A DNA stretch of 64,000 bases from positions 1-64,000 of the forward strand of contig NZ_SDMO01000002.1 of the NCBI RefSeq assembly GCF_004798905.1, read 5' to 3'. Of this stretch, positions 32,936 to 41,440 are shown piece by piece. Under the pieces are notes generated by a model. That model searched no databases. It was not told where the DNA came from and saw only the letters and a list, made by a program, of their open reading frames with translations. Within the stretch, counting starts at the first letter, position 1. Every line of letters begins with the position of its first letter. The position numbers and the translations under genes are program-made. This DNA comes from Halomonas borealis (GTDB lineage: Bacteria; Pseudomonadota; Gammaproteobacteria; Pseudomonadales; Halomonadaceae).

Positions 32936-33748
32936 CTAGGAATAGCGCGCCCGGAAGTGCCACTCGCCGGGCGCCATGTCGTTGTGGATCGCCGCCACGA
33001 TATCGGGGTCGAGGGCCGGATCGTCCAGGGCATAGAGCCCGCACGCCGACAACGCCTGAGGCGTGCTGAGCGTGTCGGCGATGCGCTCGTAGACCACCCG
33101 CGTGCAGCAGGGCATCCGCTCGCTGCTGTCCGCCACCCCCAGACGGATCCCGTTGAGCCGGGCCACATGGCTCTTGAAGCTGGGGAAAAGCACGGTCTGG
33201 GTCATCTCGTGGCCGTTGAGCGACTCATGATCGACCAGGAACAGGCGGTCGGTCAGCAGCATCGCCGCACCACGGTAGCGGTTGTGCCAGTAACGTCCGC
33301 CGGTACGCGGTGGCATGCGTTCGATGCGTTGGTAGAGGATGTCCTCGCCACGCCGCTCGAGGCAGACCAGGGTGCACAGCACCTGGCCGGGCCGCGACAT
33401 CGCCAGGTAATACTCGTGGTAGCAGCCGAGGTAGCGCGACATGCCTTGCCGGCCCCTTTCGAGCAGCGTGGGAGGCAAGGCAAGCGAAGGGGCTCGCCGG
33501 GTGGCACCGCCCTGTTCCGGATGCAGCCGCACCAGCTCGCGGAACGCCCCGTGGGAGAGCAGGATCTCGTGGACCTCGACGCCGAAGAAGTCACAGATCC
33601 GACGCATGGTGTTGCTGGCAGGCTTGTAGCGACCGCTGAGATAGCGGTTGAACTGCGCCCGGTTGATATCGAGCCGACGGCACACCTCGGCGATGGAGCG
33701 GTAGTAGCTGCACATCAGCCGCAGGTTGGCCGCGAAGTCATCATGCAT
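32936..33748 (-). CDS. HTH (XRE-like) regulator with an uncharacterised C-terminal domain
   Basis: A 270-residue DNA-binding protein. Residues about 18-62 form an XRE-like helix-turn-helix (SIAEVCRRLDINRAQFNRYLSG). The remaining 200 residues match no ligand domain I can name; they contain a conserved-looking YYLAMSRPGQVL and WHNRYRGAAML. The ATG at 33748 follows GAGGA. It is divergent from an AGCS amino-acid symporter, and an inverted repeat lies between them, so it probably controls that transporter and itself. Confidence 0.75.
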   Translation of the reverse strand: MHDDFAANLRLMCSYYRSIAEVCRRLDINRAQFNRYLSGRYKPASNTMRRICDFFGVEVHEILLSHGAFRELVRLHPEQGGATRRAPSLALPPTLLERGRQGMSRYLGCYHEYYLAMSRPGQVLCTLVCLERRGEDILYQRIERMPPRTGGRYWHNRYRGAAMLLTDRLFLVDHESLNGHEMTQTVLFPSFKSHVARLNGIRLGVADSSERMPCCTRVVYERIADTLSTPQALSACGLYALDDPALDPDIVAAIHNDMAPGEWHFRARYS

Positions 33749-33797
33749 GTCGTACGGAGTCCTCGGGGGGAGCGCTTGCCGCGCGATGGCGCACAAG

Positions 33798-33836
33798 GGT
33801 GCACTGGGTGCGCCTAACAGTGCGCCAGAGTGCACC
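33798..33836. promoter_or_regulatory. inverted repeat between HTH regulator and AGCS symporter
   Basis: Perfect 8-bp arms GGTGCACT (33798-33805) and AGTGCACC (33829-33836), with two further GTGCGC direct copies inside. Arm centres are 31 bp apart, about three helical turns, as expected for a dimer-of-dimers operator. This is a candidate operator for the adjacent HTH protein. Confidence 0.55.
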
Positions 33837-33900
33837 ATAGCGTCAAATCCCAGCGCGCCTCCCAGCTGCTTAAATCCCTCATACCACCAATAAGGCCAAA

Positions 33901-35376
33901 ATGGAGACAACTGAAATGCTGGCTTTTCTCAACGACCTGCTCTGGGGCAAGGTCTTGATCGTGCTGCTGATCGCCGTGGGCATCGGCTTCACCGTGGCCT
34001 CTCGCTTCGTACAGTTCCGCTACTTTGGCCGTATGTTCCGCATTCTCGGTGCCAGCCAGGCCTTCAGGCGCGACAAGCATGACCACCTGAGTTCCTTCCA
34101 GGCGCTGGTGCTGTCGGTCGCCGGCCGGGTCGGCGGTGGCAACATCGCCGGCGTCGCCGTGGCCATCACCCTAGGCGGGCCGGGCGCGATCTTCTGGATG
34201 TGGCTGGTCGGCCTGATGGGCATGGCCACCAGCTTCCTCGAGTGCACCCTGGCGCAGACCTACAAGCAGTCCGAAGGCGATGGTACCTACCGCGGCGGCC
34301 CGGCTTACTACATCGCCCGCGGCCTCGGCCGCCGCTGGAACTGGCTGGCCGGGCTCTACTCGGTGCTGTTGCTGGCCACCTTCGGCTTAGCCTTCACCGC
34401 CCTGCAATCCTATTCCGTGGCCACCTCCTTCAGCGACGCCTTCGGGGTGCCAGTACTCTACAGCGGCCTCGGCTTGGCCCTGCTGGTGGGCCTGATCATC
34501 TTCGGTGGCATCAAGCGCATCGCGCGCATCACCGAGTTCCTGGTGCCGATCATGGCCGTCGGCTACATCCTGGTCACGCTGCTGGTGCTGGCCCTGAACA
34601 TCACCCAGATCCCCGAGGTGATCGGGCTGATCGTGAGAAGCGCCTTCGGGCTCGAGCCCGCCATCGGCGGCGGTATCGGCGCGGCGATCCTGATGGGCGT
34701 CAAGCGCGGGCTGTTCTCCAACGAGGCCGGCCTCGGCAGCGCCCCTAACGTGGCGGCGGTGGCCTATGTGCCGCACCCGGTCAACCAGGGCATCGTGCAG
34801 GCCTTCTCGGTGTTCATCGACACCGTGGTCATCTGCTCCGCCACCGCCTTCCTGATCCTGCTCAGCGGCGCCTACGACCCGGCTTCCGGCGTCGATGTCG
34901 CGGGCATCGCCCTGACCCAGGAAGCGCTGGCCGATCATGTCGGCGAATGGGGCCGCACCTTCGTCAGCATCGCGTTGCTGCTGTTCGCCTTCAGCACCAT
35001 CCTCTACAACTACTACCTGGGCGAGAATAGCCTGAACTTCTTCAGCCGCCGCAATCAGGGCCTGTTCAACGTCTTCCGCGTGACCATCGTGCTGCTGGTC
35101 TGCTGGGGCGCCACCACCGATCTTGGCACCGCGTTCGGCTTCGCCGACGTGACCATGGGCCTGCTGGCGGTGGCCAACCTGATCGCCCTGATCATGCTGT
35201 TCAAGCCCGGGCTGCGCATCCTGAGTGACTTCGACGGCCAGATCCGCGACGGCGTCGAACAGCCGGTCTTCAACGCCAAGGACCATCCGACGCTGGGGCT
35301 GGACCCCAAGTCCTGGGAGCTCGAACCCGAAGACCTCGAGCGCGCCCACCAGACGCTGGGCAACGCCCGGCACTGA
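33901..35376 (+). CDS. alanine/glycine:cation symporter, AGCS family
   Basis: A 491-residue transporter, about 11 helices. The AGCS segments GRVGGGNIAGVAVAI (near 76-90) and KRGLFSNEAGLGSAPN (near 270) are clear. Members import alanine or glycine with Na+ or H+. An alternative start five codons downstream also has a GGAG. No glycine riboswitch is present in the short leader. It is divergent from the HTH regulator. Confidence 0.9.
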   Translation: METTEMLAFLNDLLWGKVLIVLLIAVGIGFTVASRFVQFRYFGRMFRILGASQAFRRDKHDHLSSFQALVLSVAGRVGGGNIAGVAVAITLGGPGAIFWMWLVGLMGMATSFLECTLAQTYKQSEGDGTYRGGPAYYIARGLGRRWNWLAGLYSVLLLATFGLAFTALQSYSVATSFSDAFGVPVLYSGLGLALLVGLIIFGGIKRIARITEFLVPIMAVGYILVTLLVLALNITQIPEVIGLIVRSAFGLEPAIGGGIGAAILMGVKRGLFSNEAGLGSAPNVAAVAYVPHPVNQGIVQAFSVFIDTVVICSATAFLILLSGAYDPASGVDVAGIALTQEALADHVGEWGRTFVSIALLLFAFSTILYNYYLGENSLNFFSRRNQGLFNVFRVTIVLLVCWGATTDLGTAFGFADVTMGLLAVANLIALIMLFKPGLRILSDFDGQIRDGVEQPVFNAKDHPTLGLDPKSWELEPEDLERAHQTLGNARH

Positions 35377-35406
35377 TCCGCGCCTGCGGCGTCTCGCATC
35401 GCACCT

Positions 35407-35430
35407 GCGGCCCCGCTTCGGCGGGGCCGC
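35407..35430 (+). terminator. terminator after AGCS symporter
   Basis: A perfect 10-bp stem GCGGCCCCGC/GCGGGGCCGC closed by a stable TTCG tetraloop, 30 bp after the stop. No T-run follows, so termination strength is uncertain. Confidence 0.6.
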
Positions 35431-35615
35431 TGCGTGTCACGCCACCTTGACGCGACACCCGGCTTCGCGCTGGACTGAACGCCCCGCGCCACGGCGAAAC
35501 CCGTGGGCGACGCTCACGCTCAGCCAGGAGCCCGCATGCCCGCACCGCCATCGCTCGTGTTCGCCTCGCCGCGCGCCGCAGCCCCGATCGTCTTCACGCC
35601 CCACGCTTGCCGGCC

Positions 35616-36647
35616 ATGTTGAGCACACTCTCGCTGCCGCTCGCCCTCGCGGCCTTCGTCGCCTGCACCCTGGTCATCGGCGTGGTGGGCACGCGCCTGA
35701 CCCGCATCGTCGATGAACTGGCCGACCGCACCGGCCTCGGCGAGGCCATCGCCGGCGCCGTCTTGCTGGGCATGGCCACCTCGCTGTCGGGGCTGGTGCT
35801 GTCGGTCTCGGCGGCCCTGGCCGACCACCCCACCCTGGCGATGAGCAACGCCCTGGGCGGCATCGCCGTGCAGACCCTGTTCCTGACCATCGCCGACCTG
35901 ACCCATCGTCGCGCCAACCTCGAGCACGCCGCCGCCTCCATCGGCAACCTGATGCAGGGCGGCCTGCTGCTGTGCCTGCTGGCCCTGGTGCTGGTGGGCC
36001 GCTTCGCCCCGGAGTGGACGCTGTGGCAGGTTCACCCCGTCACCCCGCTGATCGTGATCGTCTACCTGTTCGGGCTGCGGCTGGCAGAGCGCACCCGCGA
36101 CCGCCCCATGTGGCGCCCGGCCCAGACCCGGGAGACCACCCCGGACGTGCCGGATGCACAGGTCGCGTCACGCTCGTCGGCGCGACTGTGGTTGAGCTTC
36201 CTGGGCCTGGCGCTGGTGCTCGGTGCCAGCGGCTGGCTGCTGGAAGGCGTCGCCTCGGTGATCGCCGAGGACACCGGCCTCGGCCAGTCGATCGTCGGCG
36301 TGCTGATGACCGCGGTGGTCACCTCGCTGCCGGAGCTGGTCACCTCGGTGGCGGCGGTGCGGCGTGGTGCGCTGACCCTGGCGGTGGCCGGTATCATCGG
36401 CGGCAACGCCTTCGACACCCTGTTCGTGGCCGCCTCGGACGTCGCCTATCGCGGCGGCTCGATCTATCACGCCATGCCCGACGGCGTGGCGCTGTGGGTG
36501 GCCCTGTCACTGCTGATGACCGCCATCCTGATGGTCGGCATGATCCACCGCGAGCGCCTGGGGCCGGGGCGCATCGGCTTCGAGAGCCTAGCCATCGCCG
36601 GCTGCTACCTGGCCGGGGTAGCGATGCTGGTGGCGACCTCACACTGA
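35616..36647 (+). CDS. CaCA-like sodium/calcium antiporter membrane protein
   Basis: A 343-residue membrane protein with two homologous halves. The second half has the alpha-repeat VTSLPELVTSVAA (235-247) and GGNAFDTLF (262-270) of Ca2+/cation antiporters. The first half has the matching ATSLSGLVLSVSA (54-66) and GGIAVQTLFL (81-90), but the key acidic residue is replaced: PE becomes SG. Transport of Ca2+/Na+ is the family role, though the altered first repeat may mean a different substrate. The ATG at 35616 is used; a TTG lies three codons upstream, and neither has a strong ribosome site. Confidence 0.7.
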   Translation: MLSTLSLPLALAAFVACTLVIGVVGTRLTRIVDELADRTGLGEAIAGAVLLGMATSLSGLVLSVSAALADHPTLAMSNALGGIAVQTLFLTIADLTHRRANLEHAAASIGNLMQGGLLLCLLALVLVGRFAPEWTLWQVHPVTPLIVIVYLFGLRLAERTRDRPMWRPAQTRETTPDVPDAQVASRSSARLWLSFLGLALVLGASGWLLEGVASVIAEDTGLGQSIVGVLMTAVVTSLPELVTSVAAVRRGALTLAVAGIIGGNAFDTLFVAASDVAYRGGSIYHAMPDGVALWVALSLLMTAILMVGMIHRERLGPGRIGFESLAIAGCYLAGVAMLVATSH

Positions 36648-36699
36648 GCACCGAACCCTGGCGCCGAATGTGCAACAAGAGTTGAATTGAAAAACAGTG

Positions 36700-36729
36700 T
36701 TCACAAAGTGGTGAAAAGCGTCTTAAACT
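36700..36729 (+). promoter_or_regulatory. candidate sigma70 promoter upstream of the HAD gene
   Basis: TTCACA (36700-36705) and TAAACT (36724-36729) are 18 bases apart in an unusually A/T-rich stretch (about 36675-36735). A TTCAC/GTGAA dyad overlaps the -35 box. An AAAGGAGG site and a three-codon ORF (ATG ACA CAA stop) follow before the true gene start. Confidence 0.45.
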
Positions 36730-36797
36730 AAAGGAGGACGCCGCGATATGACACAATAGCGTTAAAACCGAATGACACGCCCGCGAGGTTACCGGTG

Positions 36798-37484
36798 ATG
36801 GCCCGCCCACTCTGCCTGCTCTTCGACTGCGACGGCACCCTCGTCGATAGCGAGCCCCTGCTCGCCGCCGAGATGGAAGCCAGCCTCACCGCCGTGGGCT
36901 TGCCCTTCCAGGCCAGCGACTATGTCGGAGAATTTCGCGGCGCGCGCTTCCGGCATATCGTCGCCGAGCTTGAGCGCCGCCATGGCCGCATCGACCCCGA
37001 GCGCCTCGACGCTTTGGAACGCGACATGCGCGCCAACCTCAACCGTCGCCTGGCGACCGACCTGATGCCCATCAGCGGCGCCCCCGAAGCGCTGGCCGCC
37101 CTGGCCGGGCACCCCATGGGCGTGGTCTCCAACGGGCCGGTCAACAAGATCCGCACCTCGCTGCTCGCCACCGACCTCGAACCGGTCTTCGATCATCACC
37201 TGTTCAGCGGCTACGAGGCGCAGTGCTGGAAACCCGACCCCTGCCTGTACCGCCACGCCGCGGCGTTGATGGGTTATGCCCCCGAGGAGTGCGTGGCCAT
37301 CGATGACGCCCTGGTCGGCGTCCAGGCCGCGCTTAGCGCCGGCATGACGGTGATTCACTTCAACCGCTTCGCCGATGCCGAGGAGACGCCGGAAGGCGCC
37401 ATCATGATCACCAGGCTGTCCCAGCTGCCCACCGTGATCGCTCGCCTGGCGCATCACCGGCAGCGCATGATCTCGCAGGCCTGA
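36798..37484 (+). CDS. HAD-superfamily sugar-phosphatase-like hydrolase (copy 1)
   Basis: A 228-residue HAD subfamily IA phosphatase. Nucleophile D10 and acid/base D12 lie in the FDCDGTLVDSE motif. Motif II is VVSNGP, motif III Lys is in CWKPDP, and motif IV is AIDD. It closely resembles the protein encoded at 40730 (shared pattern LCLLFDxDGTLVDSE, VVSNGP, WKPDP). E. coli YieH-type members act on 6-phosphogluconate; that is suggestive given the hexonate genes next door. A GTG one codon upstream is an alternative start. Confidence 0.8.
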   Translation: MARPLCLLFDCDGTLVDSEPLLAAEMEASLTAVGLPFQASDYVGEFRGARFRHIVAELERRHGRIDPERLDALERDMRANLNRRLATDLMPISGAPEALAALAGHPMGVVSNGPVNKIRTSLLATDLEPVFDHHLFSGYEAQCWKPDPCLYRHAAALMGYAPEECVAIDDALVGVQAALSAGMTVIHFNRFADAEETPEGAIMITRLSQLPTVIARLAHHRQRMISQA

Positions 37485-37547
37485 GACGCTCCCCCACCAT
37501 GGTCTAACCCTATTCGACTTGCCATGCGGCGACGTCTACGAGTAGCT

Positions 37548-37561
37548 TGGGAACGTTCCCA
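37548..37561. promoter_or_regulatory. LacI-family operator O1
   Basis: TGGGAACGTTCCCA is a perfect 14-bp palindrome with the central CG typical of LacI/GalR operators. It lies 19 bp before the LacI-type gene, consistent with autoregulation. A near-identical copy precedes the kinase gene. Confidence 0.8.
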
Positions 37562-37579
37562 TTTACTCGATATTCGCTC

Positions 37580-38608
37580 ATGCACAGCGCCTCTTCCCGC
37601 ACCGATGCCACCCTGCTCGAGGTCGCCCGCGACGCCGGCGTCTCCAAGACCAGCGTCTCGCGCTACTTCGGCGGCGAGCGCGAGCGGCTGTCCGCCGACC
37701 TGCAGGCGCGCATCGCAGGCGCCGCCCAGCGGCTCGGCTACCGCCCCAATCAGATGGCCCGCAGCCTCAAGGGCGGGCGCTCGCGGCTGATCGGCATGCT
37801 GGTGGCGGATATCCGCAACCCCTTCTCGGTGGCGGTGATGCATGGCCTCGAGCAGGCCTGCCGGGCCCGCGGCTTCTCGCTGATGGTCTGCAACACCGAC
37901 AACGACCCGGCCCAGGAACGCGAGCACCTGGCACTGCTGGCGGGTTATCGGGTCGAGGGGCTGGTGATCAATCCCACCGGCCAACCCAGCCACGAGCTGC
38001 GTCAGCTGGCCGACCAGGGCCTGCCACTGGTGCTGCTCGACCGCACCCTCGGCGACCTCGAGGCCGACGTGGTGGGCCTCGACAACGCCCACGCCATCGA
38101 CACGGCCCTCGATCACCTGCTGGCCCAGGGCTACGGCGAGGTGCTCTACCTCAGCGAGCCGCCTTCCCGGGCCAGCTCCCGCCAGGCCCGCCTGGCGCGG
38201 GTCGAGCAACGCCTGGGCGAGGGCGCGGGGCTTAGCGGCGAGGCCTGCTGCCTGGAGCCAGGCGATGCACCTGCCCTGAACGCCGCCATCGCCGCCTTCC
38301 TGGCCGCCCCGGGCGCGGCGCCGAAGGCGCTGCTGTGCGCCAACGGCAACGTCACCCTGGCCGCCACCCGCGCCCTGCAGGCGCTCGACGTGGGCCTCGG
38401 CGAGACGGGCCTGATGGGCATCGACGAGCTCGACTGGTGCGAGCTGGTCGCCCCGGGCATCACCACCCTCGCCCAGCCCACCGAGGACATCGGCCGCGCG
38501 GCGGTCGACCGCCTGCTGCGACGCCTCGACGCCCCCGGCGAGCGTGCCCCGCCACGCCGCAGCGACTACGGCGGGCGGCTGATCGCCCGCGGCTCCACGC
38601 GGCGCTGA
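37580..38608 (+). CDS. LacI-family transcriptional regulator (PtxS-like context)
   Basis: A 342-residue repressor. Residues 11-35 form the LacI helix-turn-helix (LLEVARDAGVSKTSVSRYF), followed by the hinge LGYRPNQMARSLK. From about residue 68 a periplasmic-binding-protein-like sugar domain follows. The ATG at 37580 is chosen because the operator lies directly upstream. The next genes encode a PfkB kinase and a 2-ketoacid reductase, the order seen with PtxS and the 2-ketogluconate (kgu) genes of Pseudomonas. Its effector is therefore likely a hexonate such as 2-ketogluconate or KDG. Confidence 0.82.
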   Translation: MHSASSRTDATLLEVARDAGVSKTSVSRYFGGERERLSADLQARIAGAAQRLGYRPNQMARSLKGGRSRLIGMLVADIRNPFSVAVMHGLEQACRARGFSLMVCNTDNDPAQEREHLALLAGYRVEGLVINPTGQPSHELRQLADQGLPLVLLDRTLGDLEADVVGLDNAHAIDTALDHLLAQGYGEVLYLSEPPSRASSRQARLARVEQRLGEGAGLSGEACCLEPGDAPALNAAIAAFLAAPGAAPKALLCANGNVTLAATRALQALDVGLGETGLMGIDELDWCELVAPGITTLAQPTEDIGRAAVDRLLRRLDAPGERAPPRRSDYGGRLIARGSTRR

Positions 38609-38650
38609 GCGGCGCCGCCAGGCCGCCCAACTCGACGCCCGACACCCCAA

Positions 38651-38664
38651 TGGTAACGTTCCCA
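38651..38664. promoter_or_regulatory. LacI-family operator O2
   Basis: TGGTAACGTTCCCA differs from O1 at one position and lies 17 bp upstream of the kinase ATG, beyond the stop of the regulator gene. It suggests separate control of the downstream kinase-reductase-phosphatase genes. Confidence 0.75.
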
Positions 38665-38680
38665 ACCCGAGAGGCCCGCC

Positions 38681-39661
38681 ATGCACACATCCGCTCCCGA
38701 GATCCTCACCTTCGGTGAGGCCATGACATTGTTCGTCGCCCAGACCCCCGGCGCCCTCGCCGAGGTCGACGCCTTCAGCCGCGGCATCGCCGGAGCCGAC
38801 ACCAACGTCGCCATCGGCCTGGCGCGGCTAGGCTTTCATGTCGGCTGGCTGAGCCGGGTCGGCGACGACAGCTTCGGCACTTACATTCGCCATACCCTCG
38901 AGGCCGAAGGCCTGGACTGCCGCCACCTGGCCCGCGATCCCGACCACGCCACCGGCCTGGTGTTCAAGGAACGCGCCGCGGAGGGCGCCGACCCCCACGT
39001 CGAGTACGTCCGCCGCGGCAGCGCCGCCAGCCAGCTGTCGCCGGCGGACGCCGCGACGGTGGAGTTCACCGCCGCTCGCCACCTGCACGCCACCGGCATT
39101 CCTCCGGCGTTGTCGGGCTCCGCGCGTGCGCTGTCGCAGCACATGCTCGACCAGGCTCGGGCGGCCGGCGCCAGCATCTCCTTCGACCCCAACCTGCGCC
39201 CCGCCCTGTGGGCCAGCGAGGCCGAGATGTGCGAGACCCTCAATGCGCTGGCGGGCCACGCCGACTGGGTGCTGCCCGGCCTCACCGAGGGACGCCGGCT
39301 GACCGGCCTGGAGACGCCGCACGACATCGCCGGCTTCTATCTCGAACGCGGCGCCAAGGCGGTGATCATCAAGCTGGGGCCGGAGGGCAGCTACTACCGT
39401 GGTGCGCTCGGCGGCCGAGAGGAAAGCTTCAGCGTGCCCGGCGTGCCGGTAGCCGAGGTGGTGGACACCGTGGGCGCCGGAGACGGCTTCGCCGTAGGCG
39501 TGGTCAGCGCGCTGCTCGATGGCCGCTCGCCCCGGGAAGCGGTGCGTCGCGGCAACCTGATCGGCGCCCAGGCCGTGCAGGTGCGCGGCGACATGGAGGG
39601 CCTGCCCTCCCGCGAGCGCCTGACGGTCCTGGAGGCCGATGCATCACCTTCCACCGCGTGA
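38681..39661 (+). CDS. PfkB-family hexonate kinase (KDG or 2-ketogluconate kinase)
   Basis: A 326-residue ribokinase-fold enzyme. N-terminal substrate-binding GADTNVAIGLARLG is at about 29-42, and the ATP/anion-hole motif DTVGAGDGFAVG is near residues 261-272 with the catalytic Asp in GAGD. The sequence fits 2-dehydro-3-deoxygluconokinase (KdgK), but the neighbours (LacI and D-isomer reductase) equally fit 2-ketogluconokinase (KguK). KDG kinase activity would complete the UxuA/ManD pathway encoded nearby. GAGAGG precedes the ATG. Confidence 0.82.
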   Translation: MHTSAPEILTFGEAMTLFVAQTPGALAEVDAFSRGIAGADTNVAIGLARLGFHVGWLSRVGDDSFGTYIRHTLEAEGLDCRHLARDPDHATGLVFKERAAEGADPHVEYVRRGSAASQLSPADAATVEFTAARHLHATGIPPALSGSARALSQHMLDQARAAGASISFDPNLRPALWASEAEMCETLNALAGHADWVLPGLTEGRRLTGLETPHDIAGFYLERGAKAVIIKLGPEGSYYRGALGGREESFSVPGVPVAEVVDTVGAGDGFAVGVVSALLDGRSPREAVRRGNLIGAQAVQVRGDMEGLPSRERLTVLEADASPSTA

Positions 39662-39707
39662 CCCGGCCGCCGGCCGCGCCCAACGTCCATCGCACAAGGA
39701 GCCCGAC

Positions 39708-40688
39708 ATGAAGAAACGCATCCTGGCCTACGGCCGCCTCAACGACGAGCAGTTGCGCGAGCTGCGCCGCGACTTCCACGTCGACGTCTTCACGAACCTG
39801 GAGTCCGCCGACGACCCGGCCTTCCGCGAGGCCCTGGGCGAGGCACACGGACTGGTCGGCGCCAGCCTCAGCATCACCCCCGCGCTGCTCGACGCGGCGC
39901 CCCAGCTGGAGGCCATCGCCAGCATCTCGGTGGGCTATGACAACTACCCGGTGGAAGAGCTGACGCGACGCGGCATCCTATTGTGCAACACCCCGGACGT
40001 GCTCACCGAGACCACCGCCGACACCGGTTTCCTGCTGATCATGAGCGCGGCGCGACGCGCCGTGGAGCTCGCCGAGTTCATCAAGCACGGCGAATGGCAA
40101 ACCAGCATCGGCGCGGCGCAGTTCGGCTCCGATGTTCACGGCAAGACCCTGGGCATGGTGGGCTTCGGGCGCATCGGTGCGGCCATCGCCCGACGCGGGG
40201 CGCTGGGCTTCGGCATGCGCATCCTGTATTCCAACGCCTCGCCCAAGCCGGCGCTGGAGGACGAACTGGGCGCCCGGCGCCGCGAGCTCGACGAGCTACT
40301 CGGCGAGGCTGATTTCGTGTGCGTGACGGTGCCGCTGAGCGCCGAGACCGAGCGGCTGATCGGCGCCCGGGAGTTCGCGCTGATGCGCGACTCGGCGATC
40401 TTCGTCAACATCGCCCGCGGCAAGGTGGTCGACGAGGCGGCGCTGATCGCGGCCCTCACGGCCGGTGAGATCCGCGCCGCGGGGCTCGACGTCTTCGAGC
40501 GCGAGCCGCTATCCCAGGACTCGCCGCTGCCGCACATGGCCAACGTGGTAGCGCTGCCGCATATCGGCTCGGCGACCCACGAGACCCGCACCGCCATGGC
40601 ACAGCGCGCGGTCGACAACATCACCCGCGCGCTCAACGGCCAGCGGCCCATCAGCCTGGTCAACGCGGCGGCCTGGCCACGCGCCTGA
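39708..40688 (+). CDS. D-isomer-specific 2-hydroxyacid dehydrogenase (2-ketogluconate/hydroxypyruvate reductase type)
   Basis: A 326-residue NAD(P)-dependent reductase. The nucleotide motif GFGRIG is at 152-157, and the catalytic triad R237, E266, H285 is intact. It is closest in style to GhrB/TkrA (2-ketogluconate, glyoxylate and hydroxypyruvate reductase) and KguD (2-keto-6-phosphogluconate reductase). Placed after the kinase, the KguD reaction giving 6-phosphogluconate is a sensible guess. AAGGA lies seven bases before the ATG. Confidence 0.83.
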   Translation: MKKRILAYGRLNDEQLRELRRDFHVDVFTNLESADDPAFREALGEAHGLVGASLSITPALLDAAPQLEAIASISVGYDNYPVEELTRRGILLCNTPDVLTETTADTGFLLIMSAARRAVELAEFIKHGEWQTSIGAAQFGSDVHGKTLGMVGFGRIGAAIARRGALGFGMRILYSNASPKPALEDELGARRRELDELLGEADFVCVTVPLSAETERLIGAREFALMRDSAIFVNIARGKVVDEAALIAALTAGEIRAAGLDVFEREPLSQDSPLPHMANVVALPHIGSATHETRTAMAQRAVDNITRALNGQRPISLVNAAAWPRA

Positions 40689-40729
40689 CGCCCCGCCGAC
40701 CCTCACCTTCCCCGACACGCGAGGACACC

Positions 40730-41407
40730 ATGACTGCCCCCCTCTGCCTGCTCTTCGATTCCGACGGCACCCTGGTCGACAGCGAGATCCTGCTCGCCGA
40801 GGTGATGGCGGAGACGCTCACGTCCTGCGGCCTGCCCTTCACCGCGCGACAGTACATGGAAGCGTTTCGTGGCGTACGCTTCCTGGCCATCGTGCGCGAG
40901 CTGGAAGGCCGCTACGGCGCCCTCGACGAGGAGCGGCTGCGATCCATGGAAGACACCCTGCGCAGCCGCATGGAGGCGCGCATGCGCGAGGAGCTCCATG
41001 CCATCGATGGCATGCCGGCGGCCCTCGAGGCCCTGGCCGAGTACCCCAAGGCGGTGGTCTCCAACGGCCCCGAGCGCAAGATTCGCTGCGCCATGCACAG
41101 CGCCGACCTGGCGCACCACTTCGGCGAGCGGCTGTTCAGCGCCTATACCCTCGGCGTGTGGAAACCCGACCCGTCGCTCTACCTCAAGGCCGCCGAGGCC
41201 ATGGGCCATGCGCCCGAGCGCTGCGTGGTGATCGACGATGCCGCGGTGGGCGTGGCGGCCGGGCTCGCCGCCGGCATGCGGGTCGTGCATCTGAACCGCT
41301 TCCCGGAAGAGGAAAGCACGCCGGACGGCGCCATCACCATTCATCAGGCCGGCGAGCTGCCGGCGGCGATCGCCGAGCTAGCCGCCAAGGCGACGCAGCC
41401 GGCCTGA
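40730..41407 (+). CDS. HAD-superfamily sugar-phosphatase-like hydrolase (copy 2)
   Basis: A 225-residue HAD IA phosphatase with nucleophile D10 and acid/base D12 in FDSDGTLVDSE, VVSNGP, VWKPDP and VIDD motifs. It is a paralogue of the protein at 36798, with which it brackets the LacI-kinase-reductase genes. GAGGA precedes the ATG, 42 bp after the reductase stop, so it is probably in the same operon. A role in removing or recycling a phosphorylated hexonate is inferred from context. Confidence 0.8.
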   Translation: MTAPLCLLFDSDGTLVDSEILLAEVMAETLTSCGLPFTARQYMEAFRGVRFLAIVRELEGRYGALDEERLRSMEDTLRSRMEARMREELHAIDGMPAALEALAEYPKAVVSNGPERKIRCAMHSADLAHHFGERLFSAYTLGVWKPDPSLYLKAAEAMGHAPERCVVIDDAAVGVAAGLAAGMRVVHLNRFPEEESTPDGAITIHQAGELPAAIAELAAKATQPA

Positions 41408-41440
41408 GTCGACCGCTCTTGCTGAATGATTCCCCTGAAC

